Of a stretch of 64,000 nt of DNA, positions 34,665 through 44,453 are shown one piece after another. Below the pieces are notes generated by a model. The model did not search any database. It saw only the letters and a program-made list of their open reading frames with translations, and was not told the origin of the DNA. The stretch comes from Psychroflexus montanilacus. Its GTDB lineage: Bacteria; Bacteroidota; Bacteroidia; Flavobacteriales; Flavobacteriaceae. Position 1 is the first letter of the stretch. Each line of letters begins with the position of its first letter. The DNA lies in contig NZ_JAIQZC010000001.1 of the NCBI RefSeq assembly GCF_020164535.1, positions 1,302,001 through 1,366,000 on the forward strand, in the 5' to 3' direction. The position numbers were made by a program, and so were the translations under genes.

Positions 34665-37177
34665 AATTAACAAAGCTATACTTCATTCTCTTATTAGGAT
34701 TTGTTTTAAGTCAACAGCTAAGGGCTCAATCCCTCAAAAATCCTGAAAATTTAGTTTCTTACTTAAAGGTTTTAGAAACTGAGTATGATGTGTTTTTTTC
34801 TTATGCCGACGACCAAATCGATAACGTTGCAGTAAACAGAACTGAAACCTTTGAAACCATAAAAGGACATCTGAACCATCTTCAAAAAAAGACTCCTTTT
34901 GATTACATTATTCAATCGGAAACCAATATTCTGGTGGTTCCAAAACCCTATTTGAAAACTATCTGTATTTCAGTTACAGATGAACTAAGCAACAAACCGA
35001 TTTCTAAATCAGTTTTGAAATCAGAGAATTTTACATTTCAGTCAGATCAAAAGGGATATTTTAAAATCCCTGTAAATACTAAAAAAGTAAATTTCACGGT
35101 AATCGCTGATGACTTTGTAAACAAACAATTTAACATAGACACGAGACAAGATTTCGATTGTTATGATCTAAAACTTACACCTTTTTTTGAAATATTGGAC
35201 GAAGTCCTTCTAAGCAACTTTTTGACGAGTGGCATCCAAAAATTCGCCTCAGGAGGTCTGGAAATCAATTACGAAGAGTTCGGCCTTTTGCCTGGACTTG
35301 TAGAGCCAGATGTTCTACAAAGTTTACAAGCCTTACCAGGAATTACCAGTCGTAAAGAAAGTGTTTCATACTTAAATGTGAGAGGAGGCACACATGATCA
35401 AAATTTATTCCTTTGGGACGGGATCAAAATGTACCATACTTCTCATTTCTTTGGGATGATTTCTGCTTTCAACCCCTACATGGCACAAAAAGTCACACTT
35501 ATTAAAAATGGAACCTCCTCCAAATATGGTGATGGTGTGTCTAGCCTTATAGATATGGAGACGGGCGACTCTATCGTGGACCATTTTAAAGCTGGTATTG
35601 GACTTAATCTTATAAATACAGATGCTATTATAGAAGCGCCACTTACCAATGCATCATCCGTAGAATTTTCATTTAGAAGATCTATAAATTCAATTTGGGA
35701 AAGTCCTACATACAATAGTTATTTTGACAAAGTTTTTCAAAATACAGAGGTCACTAATTTTGAAACTCCTACCTCTCAACAAAATGATGATTTTTCATTT
35801 TACGATGCCACATTCAACTACAAACATCAGCTCAGTAAAAGAGATTATTTGAAAGCTAATTTTTTCTATGCCCGTGACGAATTCTCTTTGAATCGGTTTG
35901 ATGTAGAAGGAAACCGAATTAATACAAGGTCTAGTGATCTCGGACAGACCAATGTTGCCGGAGGGGTGTATTACGAAAGAAACTGGTCTACTTCTACAAA
36001 GTCTCAAGTTCAGTTTTACACCTCCAGATATAATCAAACTTCTGTTAATTCCAATCTCCTGGATGATCAAAGTTTGGAACAAATCAACGAAGTAAGAGAA
36101 ATTGGAGTAAGATTAAATTTTCAAACTCAGCTCTCTACAAACTTTGCCATGGAAAGCGGTTATCAGTTGAATGAAACTGGGATTCTAAACTCTGAAAATA
36201 TTGATAATCCGGGCTTTTTCAGAGAAACTCAAAATTCAATTTTGACCAATAGCATTTATTCTCAATTGAATTATCAATCCAAAAATAATCGTCTCAATCT
36301 AAATCTGGGTGGAAGGTTAAATCATTTTTCAAAATTTGACCAAACGGTAATTGAACCCAGATTCAATTTGAGCTATCAATTCCTGGATGATTTGTTTCTT
36401 GAAGTTCTGGCTGAACAAAAAAGCCAAACCACATCACAAAGTATAGATTTACAAACTGATTTTCTTGGAGTTGAGAATAGACGATGGGTGCTCTCCAATC
36501 CAAACAACAGACCTGTGATCCAAAGTCAGCAAGTATCTACAGGCCTAAATTACATCAAACCAAGTTGGTTTATCAACGCAGATTTCTACTACAAAAAGGT
36601 AGATGGCATAACCACTCAAGGGCAAGGTTTCCAAAATCAATTTCGCTTTATACAATCCCATGGAAGTTATGAGATAAAGGGAGTAGATCTATTGATCAAT
36701 AAAAGTTTTGAACCCATTTCTGGCTGGGTGAGTTATAGTCTTTCAGAAAACAATTATCAGTTTGAAGAATTACTACCATCTACATTTCGAAATAACCTCG
36801 ATATGAGACATGTAGTTTCTGCTGGGTTGAGTTTTCAAAAAAACGGATTAAAAATTTCTACGGGATTCAACTGGCACTCAGGAGTCACAACAACATTACC
36901 CTCAGCTAACCAACCTCCGTTACTTCAGCAAATTGTTTTCCAGGATCCTAATGCAGAGCGTCTCTCAGACTACTTCAGGGTAGATTTTTCTTCTACTTAT
37001 AGATTCCCCCTTTTTAAAAATGTTCAAGCTTTAACCGGAATTTCATTTTGGAATCTTTTTGGTAATTCAAATATCTTTAATCAATTCTATGGGCTAGATG
37101 GTAATCAAAACATAGAGACTTACAGACAAAGAGGACTGAACTTTACACCTAATTTTGTATTCAGACTTCGCTTTTAA
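34661..37177 (+). CDS. TonB-dependent receptor with N-terminal signalling (STN) domain
   Basis: An 838-residue outer-membrane receptor starting at GTG 34661 inside the FecR stop. Order: signal peptide ending at LRAQ (about 22); an STN/secretin-like domain at about 25-100 (VSYLKVLETEYDVFFSYADD) that talks to FecR; a carboxypeptidase-regulatory-like domain (ISVTDELSNKPISKSVLKSE); the plug (VLQSLQALPGITSRKESVSY, NVRGGTHDQNLFLWDGI); and a C-terminal 22-stranded barrel ending with an aromatic residue (FVFRLRF). No SusD-like gene follows, so this is not a standard polysaccharide locus. The substrate is unknown. Confidence 0.92.
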   Translation: MKLTKLYFILLLGFVLSQQLRAQSLKNPENLVSYLKVLETEYDVFFSYADDQIDNVAVNRTETFETIKGHLNHLQKKTPFDYIIQSETNILVVPKPYLKTICISVTDELSNKPISKSVLKSENFTFQSDQKGYFKIPVNTKKVNFTVIADDFVNKQFNIDTRQDFDCYDLKLTPFFEILDEVLLSNFLTSGIQKFASGGLEINYEEFGLLPGLVEPDVLQSLQALPGITSRKESVSYLNVRGGTHDQNLFLWDGIKMYHTSHFFGMISAFNPYMAQKVTLIKNGTSSKYGDGVSSLIDMETGDSIVDHFKAGIGLNLINTDAIIEAPLTNASSVEFSFRRSINSIWESPTYNSYFDKVFQNTEVTNFETPTSQQNDDFSFYDATFNYKHQLSKRDYLKANFFYARDEFSLNRFDVEGNRINTRSSDLGQTNVAGGVYYERNWSTSTKSQVQFYTSRYNQTSVNSNLLDDQSLEQINEVREIGVRLNFQTQLSTNFAMESGYQLNETGILNSENIDNPGFFRETQNSILTNSIYSQLNYQSKNNRLNLNLGGRLNHFSKFDQTVIEPRFNLSYQFLDDLFLEVLAEQKSQTTSQSIDLQTDFLGVENRRWVLSNPNNRPVIQSQQVSTGLNYIKPSWFINADFYYKKVDGITTQGQGFQNQFRFIQSHGSYEIKGVDLLINKSFEPISGWVSYSLSENNYQFEELLPSTFRNNLDMRHVVSAGLSFQKNGLKISTGFNWHSGVTTTLPSANQPPLLQQIVFQDPNAERLSDYFRVDFSSTYRFPLFKNVQALTGISFWNLFGNSNIFNQFYGLDGNQNIETYRQRGLNFTPNFVFRLRF

Positions 37178-37285
37178 GACTGAAATTTGGTATTATTAAA
37201 TTTTTCAGCCCTTCAATTTAACTTTCTTTAATAGTTTAGGTCTAAAAATTAAGTTCCATTAACGTTAATTCAAAAACTTAGATTT

Positions 37286-39793
37286 ATGAAGTATCTATTG
37301 TTTGCTATTGCAGTATTTTTAGGCATAGCTGCGCAAGCTCAATCTATCGCACTAGAAGATTATCTACCCACAGAGGTTTCTTACAATCAAGACATCCCAA
37401 AACCAAGCGAAGTTCTAGGCTATGTTCCAGGAGAATGGCACGTTACGCACGATAAACTTGTACAATACATGACCGCTATTGCCGAATCTTCAGATAGGAT
37501 AAGTATTGAAAACAGAGGTTTTACTTACGAAAAAAGACCTTTACTCCTACTTACGGTGACTTCAAAAGAAAATCAAAAAAATATTTCAGATATCAGGAAG
37601 AAACACCTTCAGATCATTTCTGGTGAAGTTTCAGAATCAGAATTAAGCTCTATGCCAGTTGTTGTTAACCAAGGTTTTTCTGTTCACGGTAATGAACCAA
37701 GTGGAACCAATGCTGCTTTAATTTTGGCTTATTATTTGGCTGCTGCAGAAGGCCCAGCAATCGATGAGTTGCTGGAAAACACAATTATTCTTCTCGACCC
37801 CAGTTTCAATCCAGACGGTCTACAGCGATTTGCCTACTGGACCAATACCAACAGAAGTACCAACCTGAATCCAGATCCACAAGACAGAGAGTTCTCTGAA
37901 ATATGGCCTGGAGGCAGAACGAATCATTACTGGTTTGACCTTAATAGAGACTGGCTACCCCTTCAGCTTTTGGAAAGTCAGGCGAGAGTAAAAACCTTCT
38001 ACAACTGGAGACCCAATGTCCTTACAGATCATCATGAAATGGGCTCGAATTCTTCGTTTTTCTTCCAGCCTGGAATTCCTGAGCGAACCAACCCACTTAC
38101 ACCTCAACTCAATCAGGATTTAACTGAAAAAATTGGTAACTACCATGCCAAAGCTTTAGATAGTATTGGTTCACTATATTATTCCAAAGAAAGTTTTGAC
38201 GATTTCTACTATGGAAAAGGCTCTACGTTTCCAGACATCAATGGATCTATAGGAATTCTTTTTGAACAAGGTAGTTCTAGAGGTTCCGGACAATTGACCG
38301 ACAACGGTTTGTTAAGCTTCCAATTCACTATCAAAAATCAATTTACCACGGCCCTTTCAACCTTGAAAGCTTCACTGGAATTGAAAGATGAGATACTAGG
38401 TCTTCAGCATCAATTCTACAGAAATGCAGATAAAAAAGCAGGAAAAGGGGCTTATGTGTTTGGCAGAAAGGGAGATCCAGTGCTAGCTAATGAACTGGCT
38501 AAAGTTTTGCATCAACATCAAATTGAGCTTTACAAACTTGATAAAGACCAAACTATAGACGGCAAAGCATTTGAAGCCAATTCGTCTTACATCATACCAA
38601 AAAACCAATTGCAACACAGACTTGTGGAAGCCATGTTTGAGGAACGAACAAGTTTTAAAGACAGCATATTCTACGATGTGTCGGCTTGGAGTTTTAGACA
38701 TGCTTTTGATGTTGATTTTGCAGAAGTTAAATCCATAAACAGAGGAGATAAAATCACAGAAGCAAAACTTGAAACCCCTTCAAACCTAAAGAAGTCCCCT
38801 TATGCCTATGCGATGAGGTGGAGTGATTTCAATTCCGCCAAAGTCCTTCATAAAATTATGAAAGAAGACATCAGGGTGAAAGTTGCTAAAAAACCATTTC
38901 AATCTCAGACAGAAGAATTTGATTATGGTACGATCATGATTCCAGTTCAAAATCAGGAGAAAAGTGCAGATGAGATTTACAGCATTTTGAACTCCCTTCA
39001 GAAAGAAAATCATGTTAAAATTTCTGCTCTGGAAACGGGACTGACTCAAGGTATAAATCTTGGAAGTCCAAATATGAGTCATATGGAAATGCCGAAAATA
39101 GCCATGCTAGTTGGCGATGGAGTAAGGTCTTATGATGCCGGTGAAATGTGGCACATGCTGGATTATAGGTTTGAAATTCCTGTGACAAAACTCGACACCA
39201 AAGACTTCAACAGAGCAAGCCTGGATAGCTATACCCATCTTATCATCCCAAGTTCTAATGGTAACGCTCTAAATTCATCTGGAAAAACTAAATTGAAAGA
39301 CTGGGTGAAAAATGGCGGAAGTATCATCGCTTACAAAAGCACAGCTAACTGGTTAAAGAATGAAGAAATGATTGACTTTAAAACCAAAAATGACTCAGTT
39401 GTTGCGAAAGACATCAGTTTTGGTGAGCGAAGTGAATTTTATGGAGCGAAACGAATAGGAGGTGCTATTTTTAATACTAAGGTCGACTTGTCTCATCCTT
39501 TGCTATACGGATACAATAACGATGAATTGGCGATTTTCAGAAACTCCAATATGATGCTGGAGGCGGATAAACTGAGTTTCAACAATCCAATTCAATACAC
39601 GGATTCCCCCCTATTGAGTGGTTACATCAATAAAGAAAACCTTGAACTCATAAAGGGCACCGTTCCTTTTAAACACAACCGATATGGCAGAGGTCATGTG
39701 ATGGTTTTTACAGATAACACCAATTTTAGAGCATTTTGGCTGGGAACTTTCAAACTCTTCCTCAACTCTATATTCTTTAGTGACCAAATGTAA
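37286..39793 (+). CDS. M14 family zinc carboxypeptidase, secreted
   Basis: An 835-residue protein with signal peptide MKYLLFAIAVFLGIAAQAQ. The M14 zinc pair is H134 and E137 in SVHGNEPSG, the third ligand is H249 or H250 in TDHHEMGSN, and the catalytic Glu is probably E327 in ILFEQGSS. The second half (about 400-835) contains a glutamine-amidotransferase-like Rossmann segment (PKIAMLVGDGVRSYDAGEMW ... YTHLIIPSSNG) of the kind common in long Bacteroidota M14 proteins. It lacks an obvious T9SS sorting domain. It probably works on peptides imported or sensed by this region, but that link is positional only. Confidence 0.88.
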   Translation: MKYLLFAIAVFLGIAAQAQSIALEDYLPTEVSYNQDIPKPSEVLGYVPGEWHVTHDKLVQYMTAIAESSDRISIENRGFTYEKRPLLLLTVTSKENQKNISDIRKKHLQIISGEVSESELSSMPVVVNQGFSVHGNEPSGTNAALILAYYLAAAEGPAIDELLENTIILLDPSFNPDGLQRFAYWTNTNRSTNLNPDPQDREFSEIWPGGRTNHYWFDLNRDWLPLQLLESQARVKTFYNWRPNVLTDHHEMGSNSSFFFQPGIPERTNPLTPQLNQDLTEKIGNYHAKALDSIGSLYYSKESFDDFYYGKGSTFPDINGSIGILFEQGSSRGSGQLTDNGLLSFQFTIKNQFTTALSTLKASLELKDEILGLQHQFYRNADKKAGKGAYVFGRKGDPVLANELAKVLHQHQIELYKLDKDQTIDGKAFEANSSYIIPKNQLQHRLVEAMFEERTSFKDSIFYDVSAWSFRHAFDVDFAEVKSINRGDKITEAKLETPSNLKKSPYAYAMRWSDFNSAKVLHKIMKEDIRVKVAKKPFQSQTEEFDYGTIMIPVQNQEKSADEIYSILNSLQKENHVKISALETGLTQGINLGSPNMSHMEMPKIAMLVGDGVRSYDAGEMWHMLDYRFEIPVTKLDTKDFNRASLDSYTHLIIPSSNGNALNSSGKTKLKDWVKNGGSIIAYKSTANWLKNEEMIDFKTKNDSVVAKDISFGERSEFYGAKRIGGAIFNTKVDLSHPLLYGYNNDELAIFRNSNMMLEADKLSFNNPIQYTDSPLLSGYINKENLELIKGTVPFKHNRYGRGHVMVFTDNTNFRAFWLGTFKLFLNSIFFSDQM

Positions 39794-39813
39794 TTTGATT
39801 TTGTTTTGATTGG

Positions 39814-39850
39814 AAAAAGCCTATTTCAATGTGGAAATAGGCTTTTTTTA
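39814..39850 (+). terminator. Terminator of the M14 peptidase gene
   Basis: A 14-bp stem AAAAAGCCTATTTC / GAAATAGGCTTTTT with loop AATGTG followed by a T-run, 20 nt after the stop. Confidence 0.9.
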
Positions 39851-39884
39851 TATATTTTTCTGAAATGAATTCAATTGAAAAATA

Positions 39885-40796
39885 ATGAGGGCGTTAGTCA
39901 TTTCTGGAGGTGGTAGTAAAGGAGCATTTGCTGGAGGTATAGCAGAATACCTCATTTCTGAATGTAAAAATGAGTACGATTTATTCTTAGGAACTTCCAC
40001 AGGAAGCCTTCTCGTCCCTCTATTGTCTATTGGTGAAATTTCAAAACTTAAAGAGATTTATACCACCGTCACTCAGCAGTCCATTTTTAGTCGAAATCCT
40101 TTTATCATCAAAAGGAAAGACAATGAGTTTGAAATCAAAATTAATCATTTCAACATATTGCTAGGATTTTTGAAAGGCTCTAAAACTTTTGGAGAAAGTA
40201 AAGCTTTAAAAAAGTTGATTACAGATGCTGTAACTCCCGAGTTTTTTGAAAAGATGAGGCTTCAAGAGGTTGATGTAGTAGTTACAGTATCCAACATAAG
40301 CCTTGGAAGCGTGGAATATAAATCCCTAAAAGATTTTAGCAGAGAGGAATTCTGCGATTGGATTTGGGCGTCTGCCAATGTAATTCCCTTTATGAGTCTG
40401 ATGACTAAAAATAATTATGACTATGGAGATGGTGGCTTAAGCAATATTGTCCCTATTTCTGAAGCCATCAACCGCGGAGCTTCTGAGGTGGACGTCATTG
40501 TACTTAAGACCGAACATCAGATTCAGAAACAACCTGTAAAAAATGTTCTGGACCTTACAACTCGTGTATTTGATTTTCTTTTGGACCAAATTATCCGGAA
40601 CGATCTTACCTTGGGTAAATTGAGAAGCAAGCACGAGCATGTTGACCTGAATTTCTACCACCCCCCGGAAATGCTAACCAAAAATTCATTAATTTTTGAT
40701 CCTAAACAAATGAAAGCCTGGTGGGATTTAGGTTTTGAGTATGCTCAGAAAACAAATCCTTACTGCAGACGTGTTGAAACGAAATTGTTTCAGTGA
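39885..40796 (+). CDS. Patatin-like phospholipase
   Basis: A 303-residue protein with the patatin signature: oxyanion loop SGGGSKGA (7-14), nucleophile S38 in GTSTG, and catalytic Asp D182 in YGDGGLSN. No signal peptide, so it is a cytoplasmic or membrane-associated lipid acyl hydrolase. The stop lies 24 nt before the octamer array. Confidence 0.92.
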   Translation: MRALVISGGGSKGAFAGGIAEYLISECKNEYDLFLGTSTGSLLVPLLSIGEISKLKEIYTTVTQQSIFSRNPFIIKRKDNEFEIKINHFNILLGFLKGSKTFGESKALKKLITDAVTPEFFEKMRLQEVDVVVTVSNISLGSVEYKSLKDFSREEFCDWIWASANVIPFMSLMTKNNYDYGDGGLSNIVPISEAINRGASEVDVIVLKTEHQIQKQPVKNVLDLTTRVFDFLLDQIIRNDLTLGKLRSKHEHVDLNFYHPPEMLTKNSLIFDPKQMKAWWDLGFEYAQKTNPYCRRVETKLFQ

Positions 40797-40820
40797 AATC
40801 AATTTCAAATTTTCCATTTA

Positions 40821-40948
40821 CTGGTCAACTGGTCAACTGGTCAACTGGTCAACTGGTCAACTGGTCAACTGGTCAACTGGTCAACTGGTCAACTGGTCAA
40901 CTGGTCAACTGGTCAACTGGTCAACTGGTCAACTGGTCAACTGGTCAA
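40821..40948. repeat. Perfect tandem array: 16 copies of CTGGTCAA
   Basis: 128 bp made of exactly sixteen uninterrupted 8-bp units with no sequence variation. It lies between the stop of the patatin gene (40796) and the 3' end of the convergent oxidoreductase gene (41010), so it is intergenic. Because 8 is not a multiple of 3, all forward frames cycle through the same 8-residue period. Perfect identity implies recent expansion by slippage. Confidence 0.98.
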
Positions 40949-41009
40949 AAATTAAATTTTTCTGAATAAGCTCAGAAATTTGAAATCATAAATTTGAAAT
41001 TCATAATTA

Positions 41010-42011
41010 TTAAACCTTCACCAGCATCTTTCCTTTATTTTTTCCTTCAAAAAGATCTAAGAACGCCTGAGGTATGTTGTCAAAGCCTTCCTGAATAGTT
41101 TCTTCGTATTGAAGCTTACCTTCCTTCAACCAGGTTGCTAATTGTTGGATACCCTCTGGATGCCTGTCTTTATAATCAAAAATAACAAAGCCCTGCATCG
41201 ATGAGCTTTTTTTGATCAAAAAAGGCTGAACGCTTATACTTTTTGGCATTTCGGTTGCGTTGTAGACTGAAATCGCACCACAAACTACCGTCCGTGAAAA
41301 TTTATTGATATTGAAAAGTGCTGCTTCAGAAATTTCCCCGCCTACGTTGTCATAATAAATGTCTACTCCATCAGGACAGGCTTTGGCAATAGCTTCTTTC
41401 ATATTGCCGGTGGTTTTATAATTGATGCCTTCGTCATACCCAAATTCAGACTTGATCATCTCTATCTTTTCATCGGTACCAGCAATACCCACGATGCGTA
41501 GCCCCAGAATTTTACCGATTTGCCCCACCACAGTTCCAACTGCTCCTGCAGCACCAGAGACCAAAAGGGTTTCGCCTTTATTAGGCTTGCCTATATCGGT
41601 GAGTCCAAAGTAAGCTGTAAGCCCAGTAGCTCCAAGAACACCCAGGTAAGCAGAAAGTGGTGCTTGGTTAGGGTCTACTTTTTTCAGCTGTTCCGCTTTA
41701 GTCACTTGTTGCTCTTTCCACTCGAGCAAACCTGTCACAAAATCTCCGGCACTTAAGGCAGAATCCTTGGACTCCAAAACCTCTGCAACACAACCAGAAA
41801 CGATAGGTTTGTTAAGTTCAAAAGGTTCAATATAAGACTCTGCATCTACCATCCTGCCTCGGAGATAAGGATCTACAGAAACATAGGTTGTTTTTAGCAA
41901 AACTTCCCCTTCCTTTAGTTCTGCTACCTCGGCTGTTGTAAAGTCGAAGTCTGAAAGTTGTGGCTTACCCTGAGGTCTATTTTTTAAGTTGATGGTTTTT
42001 ATAGTTGACAT
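41010..42011 (-). CDS. NADP-dependent medium-chain oxidoreductase (enone reductase type)
   Basis: 333 residues of the zinc-independent leukotriene B4 dehydrogenase/CurA-like MDR branch: N-terminal SFxTAEVAELKEGEVLLK, substrate loop YLRGRMVD, nucleotide-binding SGAAGAVGTVVGQIGKILG, YYDNVGGEI, and C-terminal FLDLFEGKNKGKMLVKV. It probably reduces the C=C bond of alpha,beta-unsaturated ketones or aldehydes. It is a monocistronic minus-strand gene. Confidence 0.9.
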   Translation of the reverse strand: MSTIKTINLKNRPQGKPQLSDFDFTTAEVAELKEGEVLLKTTYVSVDPYLRGRMVDAESYIEPFELNKPIVSGCVAEVLESKDSALSAGDFVTGLLEWKEQQVTKAEQLKKVDPNQAPLSAYLGVLGATGLTAYFGLTDIGKPNKGETLLVSGAAGAVGTVVGQIGKILGLRIVGIAGTDEKIEMIKSEFGYDEGINYKTTGNMKEAIAKACPDGVDIYYDNVGGEISEAALFNINKFSRTVVCGAISVYNATEMPKSISVQPFLIKKSSSMQGFVIFDYKDRHPEGIQQLATWLKEGKLQYEETIQEGFDNIPQAFLDLFEGKNKGKMLVKV

Positions 42012-42147
42012 GATATTAAGTTTTAGTTCGAAAAAACGAAGCTGTTAAGGTTGAATAAGATCAAACTTAAAGGATAGGTTTTGGTTTAGGTATTAAAATA
42101 GAACTAAAGTTATGTGCTGTATATCACAAAATAAATTCGAATTCGTC

Positions 42148-43245
42148 TTAAAACTCAAAGCTATCCTCGAGTTTATAAGGATAAGATCTAATCTTATATT
42201 TAGATTCTCCAGAACATTTTTCATTATAATAAAACTTAAACTCCTTAAAAACTGGCAAGTAAGGAACCATTGGAACGTTGAGTTCTTCCATGGACCAGTC
42301 GAAGATACTTATATAAGTATTGTCTTCAAATTCCATTGATTTGAACGAGGTTGCATTAGCGGACAAACAATTTGAATTCAAATACAAGTAATCTGAATTT
42401 CCACTATATAAGCTGAAAGAAGTAAAAGGTGAATACTTACCAAAAAAACTTAAGACTGGTAATAGCACTAAGAACAGTAAATAAAAAGCACCTTTCAAAT
42501 TCATGAAATGTCTTACATTAACCCTGAATGCATGTTCTTTTATAAATAAAATTGCGAAAAAGATCATTAGCACATTCCATGGCCAGATGATAGAATTAAA
42601 ATTTATCCCCAGTGGACCCAGAGCCCATAATAGAAGAAGATGCATTATTATCAAAAGTCTCCAGCCAAGCTTTCTATACCTCGTCCATATAAGCAGACCT
42701 GCAAAAATTTCAATGAGAGGTAAAACCAGCCCTGCAGACTTTACTAACCGATGATAGGCGATTTCTGGGGGGACTCCAAGATAGTCAATGAGAAAAAACT
42801 TACCCCACATAAAGTTGACGTAACCCAAATTCAATTTATGCAGTCCACTGAATACATAAGTTGCTGAAAGCAATAAGAAAAAATAGGATTTGAATGCTTT
42901 GGGTTTGAGGACGCATATACTTAATGTGATCAAAAACTGGAAAAGTGTAGGTTGCCACCGCATCTGATCCAGACTCATTAGAAAAATCTCCAAGGCGAGT
43001 ACAACAATTAAAAAACCTTTTGTTGGTTTTATGAGGGCACCGATCAAAGCTAAGACACTCAGGATTGCAATTGAATCTGATAATTGATCAGGGATATGAC
43101 TCAGAAAATCAAGGACAGGAAGTTCCGGAAAAGTACGCTCCCAGGATAACCATAAATTAAAGGACATAGCTTTAAAAAGAATCCAAAATAATAGGGTAAG
43201 TCTAATTACTGTAGACTTAAAGCTATGGATATCGATTAGGTTCAC
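42148..43245 (-). CDS. Polytopic membrane protein (HTTM/DoxX-like)
   Basis: A 365-residue protein with about eight or nine hydrophobic helices in the first 270 residues (for example LTLLFWILFKAMSFNLWLSW, FFLLLSATYVFSGLHKLNLG) and a C-terminal soluble part with Cys residues (NSNCLSAN, NEKCSGES). The helix pattern with FSGLHKLN and WGKFFL suggests relation to HTTM/DoxX proteins, but no catalytic motif is evident. The start is GTG at 43245. It lies between two oxidoreductase genes on the same strand, with gaps above 60 nt. Confidence 0.75.
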   Translation of the reverse strand: MNLIDIHSFKSTVIRLTLLFWILFKAMSFNLWLSWERTFPELPVLDFLSHIPDQLSDSIAILSVLALIGALIKPTKGFLIVVLALEIFLMSLDQMRWQPTLFQFLITLSICVLKPKAFKSYFFLLLSATYVFSGLHKLNLGYVNFMWGKFFLIDYLGVPPEIAYHRLVKSAGLVLPLIEIFAGLLIWTRYRKLGWRLLIIMHLLLLWALGPLGINFNSIIWPWNVLMIFFAILFIKEHAFRVNVRHFMNLKGAFYLLFLVLLPVLSFFGKYSPFTSFSLYSGNSDYLYLNSNCLSANATSFKSMEFEDNTYISIFDWSMEELNVPMVPYLPVFKEFKFYYNEKCSGESKYKIRSYPYKLEDSFEF

Positions 43246-43307
43246 TTAATTTTTCGATTAGAATCTAGTGCTAAAATAAGAGAATTAAACTTCTCATTTT
43301 ATTTTCC

Positions 43308-44315
43308 CTAAAACCCTTCCAACACAATTTTACCTTTAGATTTTCCAGATTCAAGCAATTGATGGGCCTTTCTCAGATTTTCTGCAGTTATCACTCCAAA
43401 ATGTTCTCCCTTGGTGGTTTTGAGCGTTCCATCATCGACTAATTCTGACACTTTATTCAGAATATGATGCTGTTCGATCATATCTGGAGTTTGGAATAAA
43501 GACCTGGTAAACATCAATTCATAATGAATAGACACTGATTTGGGTTTGAATGCCGTAGCGTCCACTACTTTAGGATCGTCTATAAATCCAAATTTTCCCT
43601 GAGGATTGATAACTTTCACAATTTCATCAAAATGCTCTCCTGTTGCATTAATACCGATCACATAATCTGGATCGGAAAGTCCTTCTTTTTTAAATTCTTC
43701 GCTTAATTTGTTGCTATGGTCAATCACCATATCGGCTCCCAGATCTTTAAGCCAGTTTTTGGTGACGTCTCGAGAGGCGGTTCCAATCACTTTCAACTTG
43801 GTTAGCTTTTTTGCCAGTTGAACCATAATCGACCCTACTCCACCAGCAGCACCGACAATCAAAATGGATTTACTGGCATCTTGCTTGTCTACCTGTACTC
43901 GATCAAAAAGCATTTCCCAGGCCGTTAAAGAAGTTAAAGGCATAGCGGCGGCATCGGCGAAGGAAAGTTGGGTTGGTTTTTTACCTACAATGCGCTCATC
44001 CACCAATTGAAACTCTGCATTACTTCCCTGTCTTTTGAGGTCACCAGCATACCAAACCTCATCCCCAACATTAAATAGTGACACTTCCTCACCGACTTGT
44101 TTTACGATACCAGCTGCATCCCAGCCTATAATTTCGTGTTCTCCATGGCTAAGCTTTCTGTTTTTTCTGATTTTAGTGTCGACTGGATTTACAGATATAG
44201 CTTTCACTTCTACCAAAAGATCTCTGCCTTTAGCTTTGGGTTTTGACACTTCAATATCCTGAAGTGCTGCCTTATTTTCTATGTCTAAATTTTCTTTAAA
44301 TCCTATAGCTTTCAT
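43308..44315 (-). CDS. Zinc-type alcohol dehydrogenase-like / quinone oxidoreductase family protein
   Basis: A 335-residue medium-chain reductase: GroES-like N-terminal domain (DLLVEVKAISVNPVDTKIRK, EIIGWDAAGIVKQVGEEVSL), NADPH-binding VGAAGGVGSIMVQLAKKL, and C-terminal LRKAHQLLESGKSKGKIVLE. The structural zinc cysteines are absent, as in quinone oxidoreductases. It probably acts on quinones or enones; the substrate is unknown. It is similar in fold but not closely related to the neighbouring MDR gene. Confidence 0.9.
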   Translation of the reverse strand: MKAIGFKENLDIENKAALQDIEVSKPKAKGRDLLVEVKAISVNPVDTKIRKNRKLSHGEHEIIGWDAAGIVKQVGEEVSLFNVGDEVWYAGDLKRQGSNAEFQLVDERIVGKKPTQLSFADAAAMPLTSLTAWEMLFDRVQVDKQDASKSILIVGAAGGVGSIMVQLAKKLTKLKVIGTASRDVTKNWLKDLGADMVIDHSNKLSEEFKKEGLSDPDYVIGINATGEHFDEIVKVINPQGKFGFIDDPKVVDATAFKPKSVSIHYELMFTRSLFQTPDMIEQHHILNKVSELVDDGTLKTTKGEHFGVITAENLRKAHQLLESGKSKGKIVLEGF

Positions 44316-44453
44316 ACGTCAAATTTTAAGTACTAAACTAGGATGATAAAGTCGAAAAGCCTGTTATAGGATGTATAAAAGTTGGAGGTTTTCGGTCCTG
44401 TAGAAATATTTAGTATTTGGGATATTTGTACTAATCTCAATTAATGAAGTTTA

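Noticed and set aside
40821-40948. Octamer array as a CRISPR array
   Set aside because: Units are 8 bp with no spacers, and no cas genes are present.
40735-40965. A 76-codon plus-strand frame running through the octamer array (period STGQLVNW)
   Set aside because: It exists only because the 8-bp repeat keeps every forward frame open. It begins inside the patatin gene and has no independent start signals.
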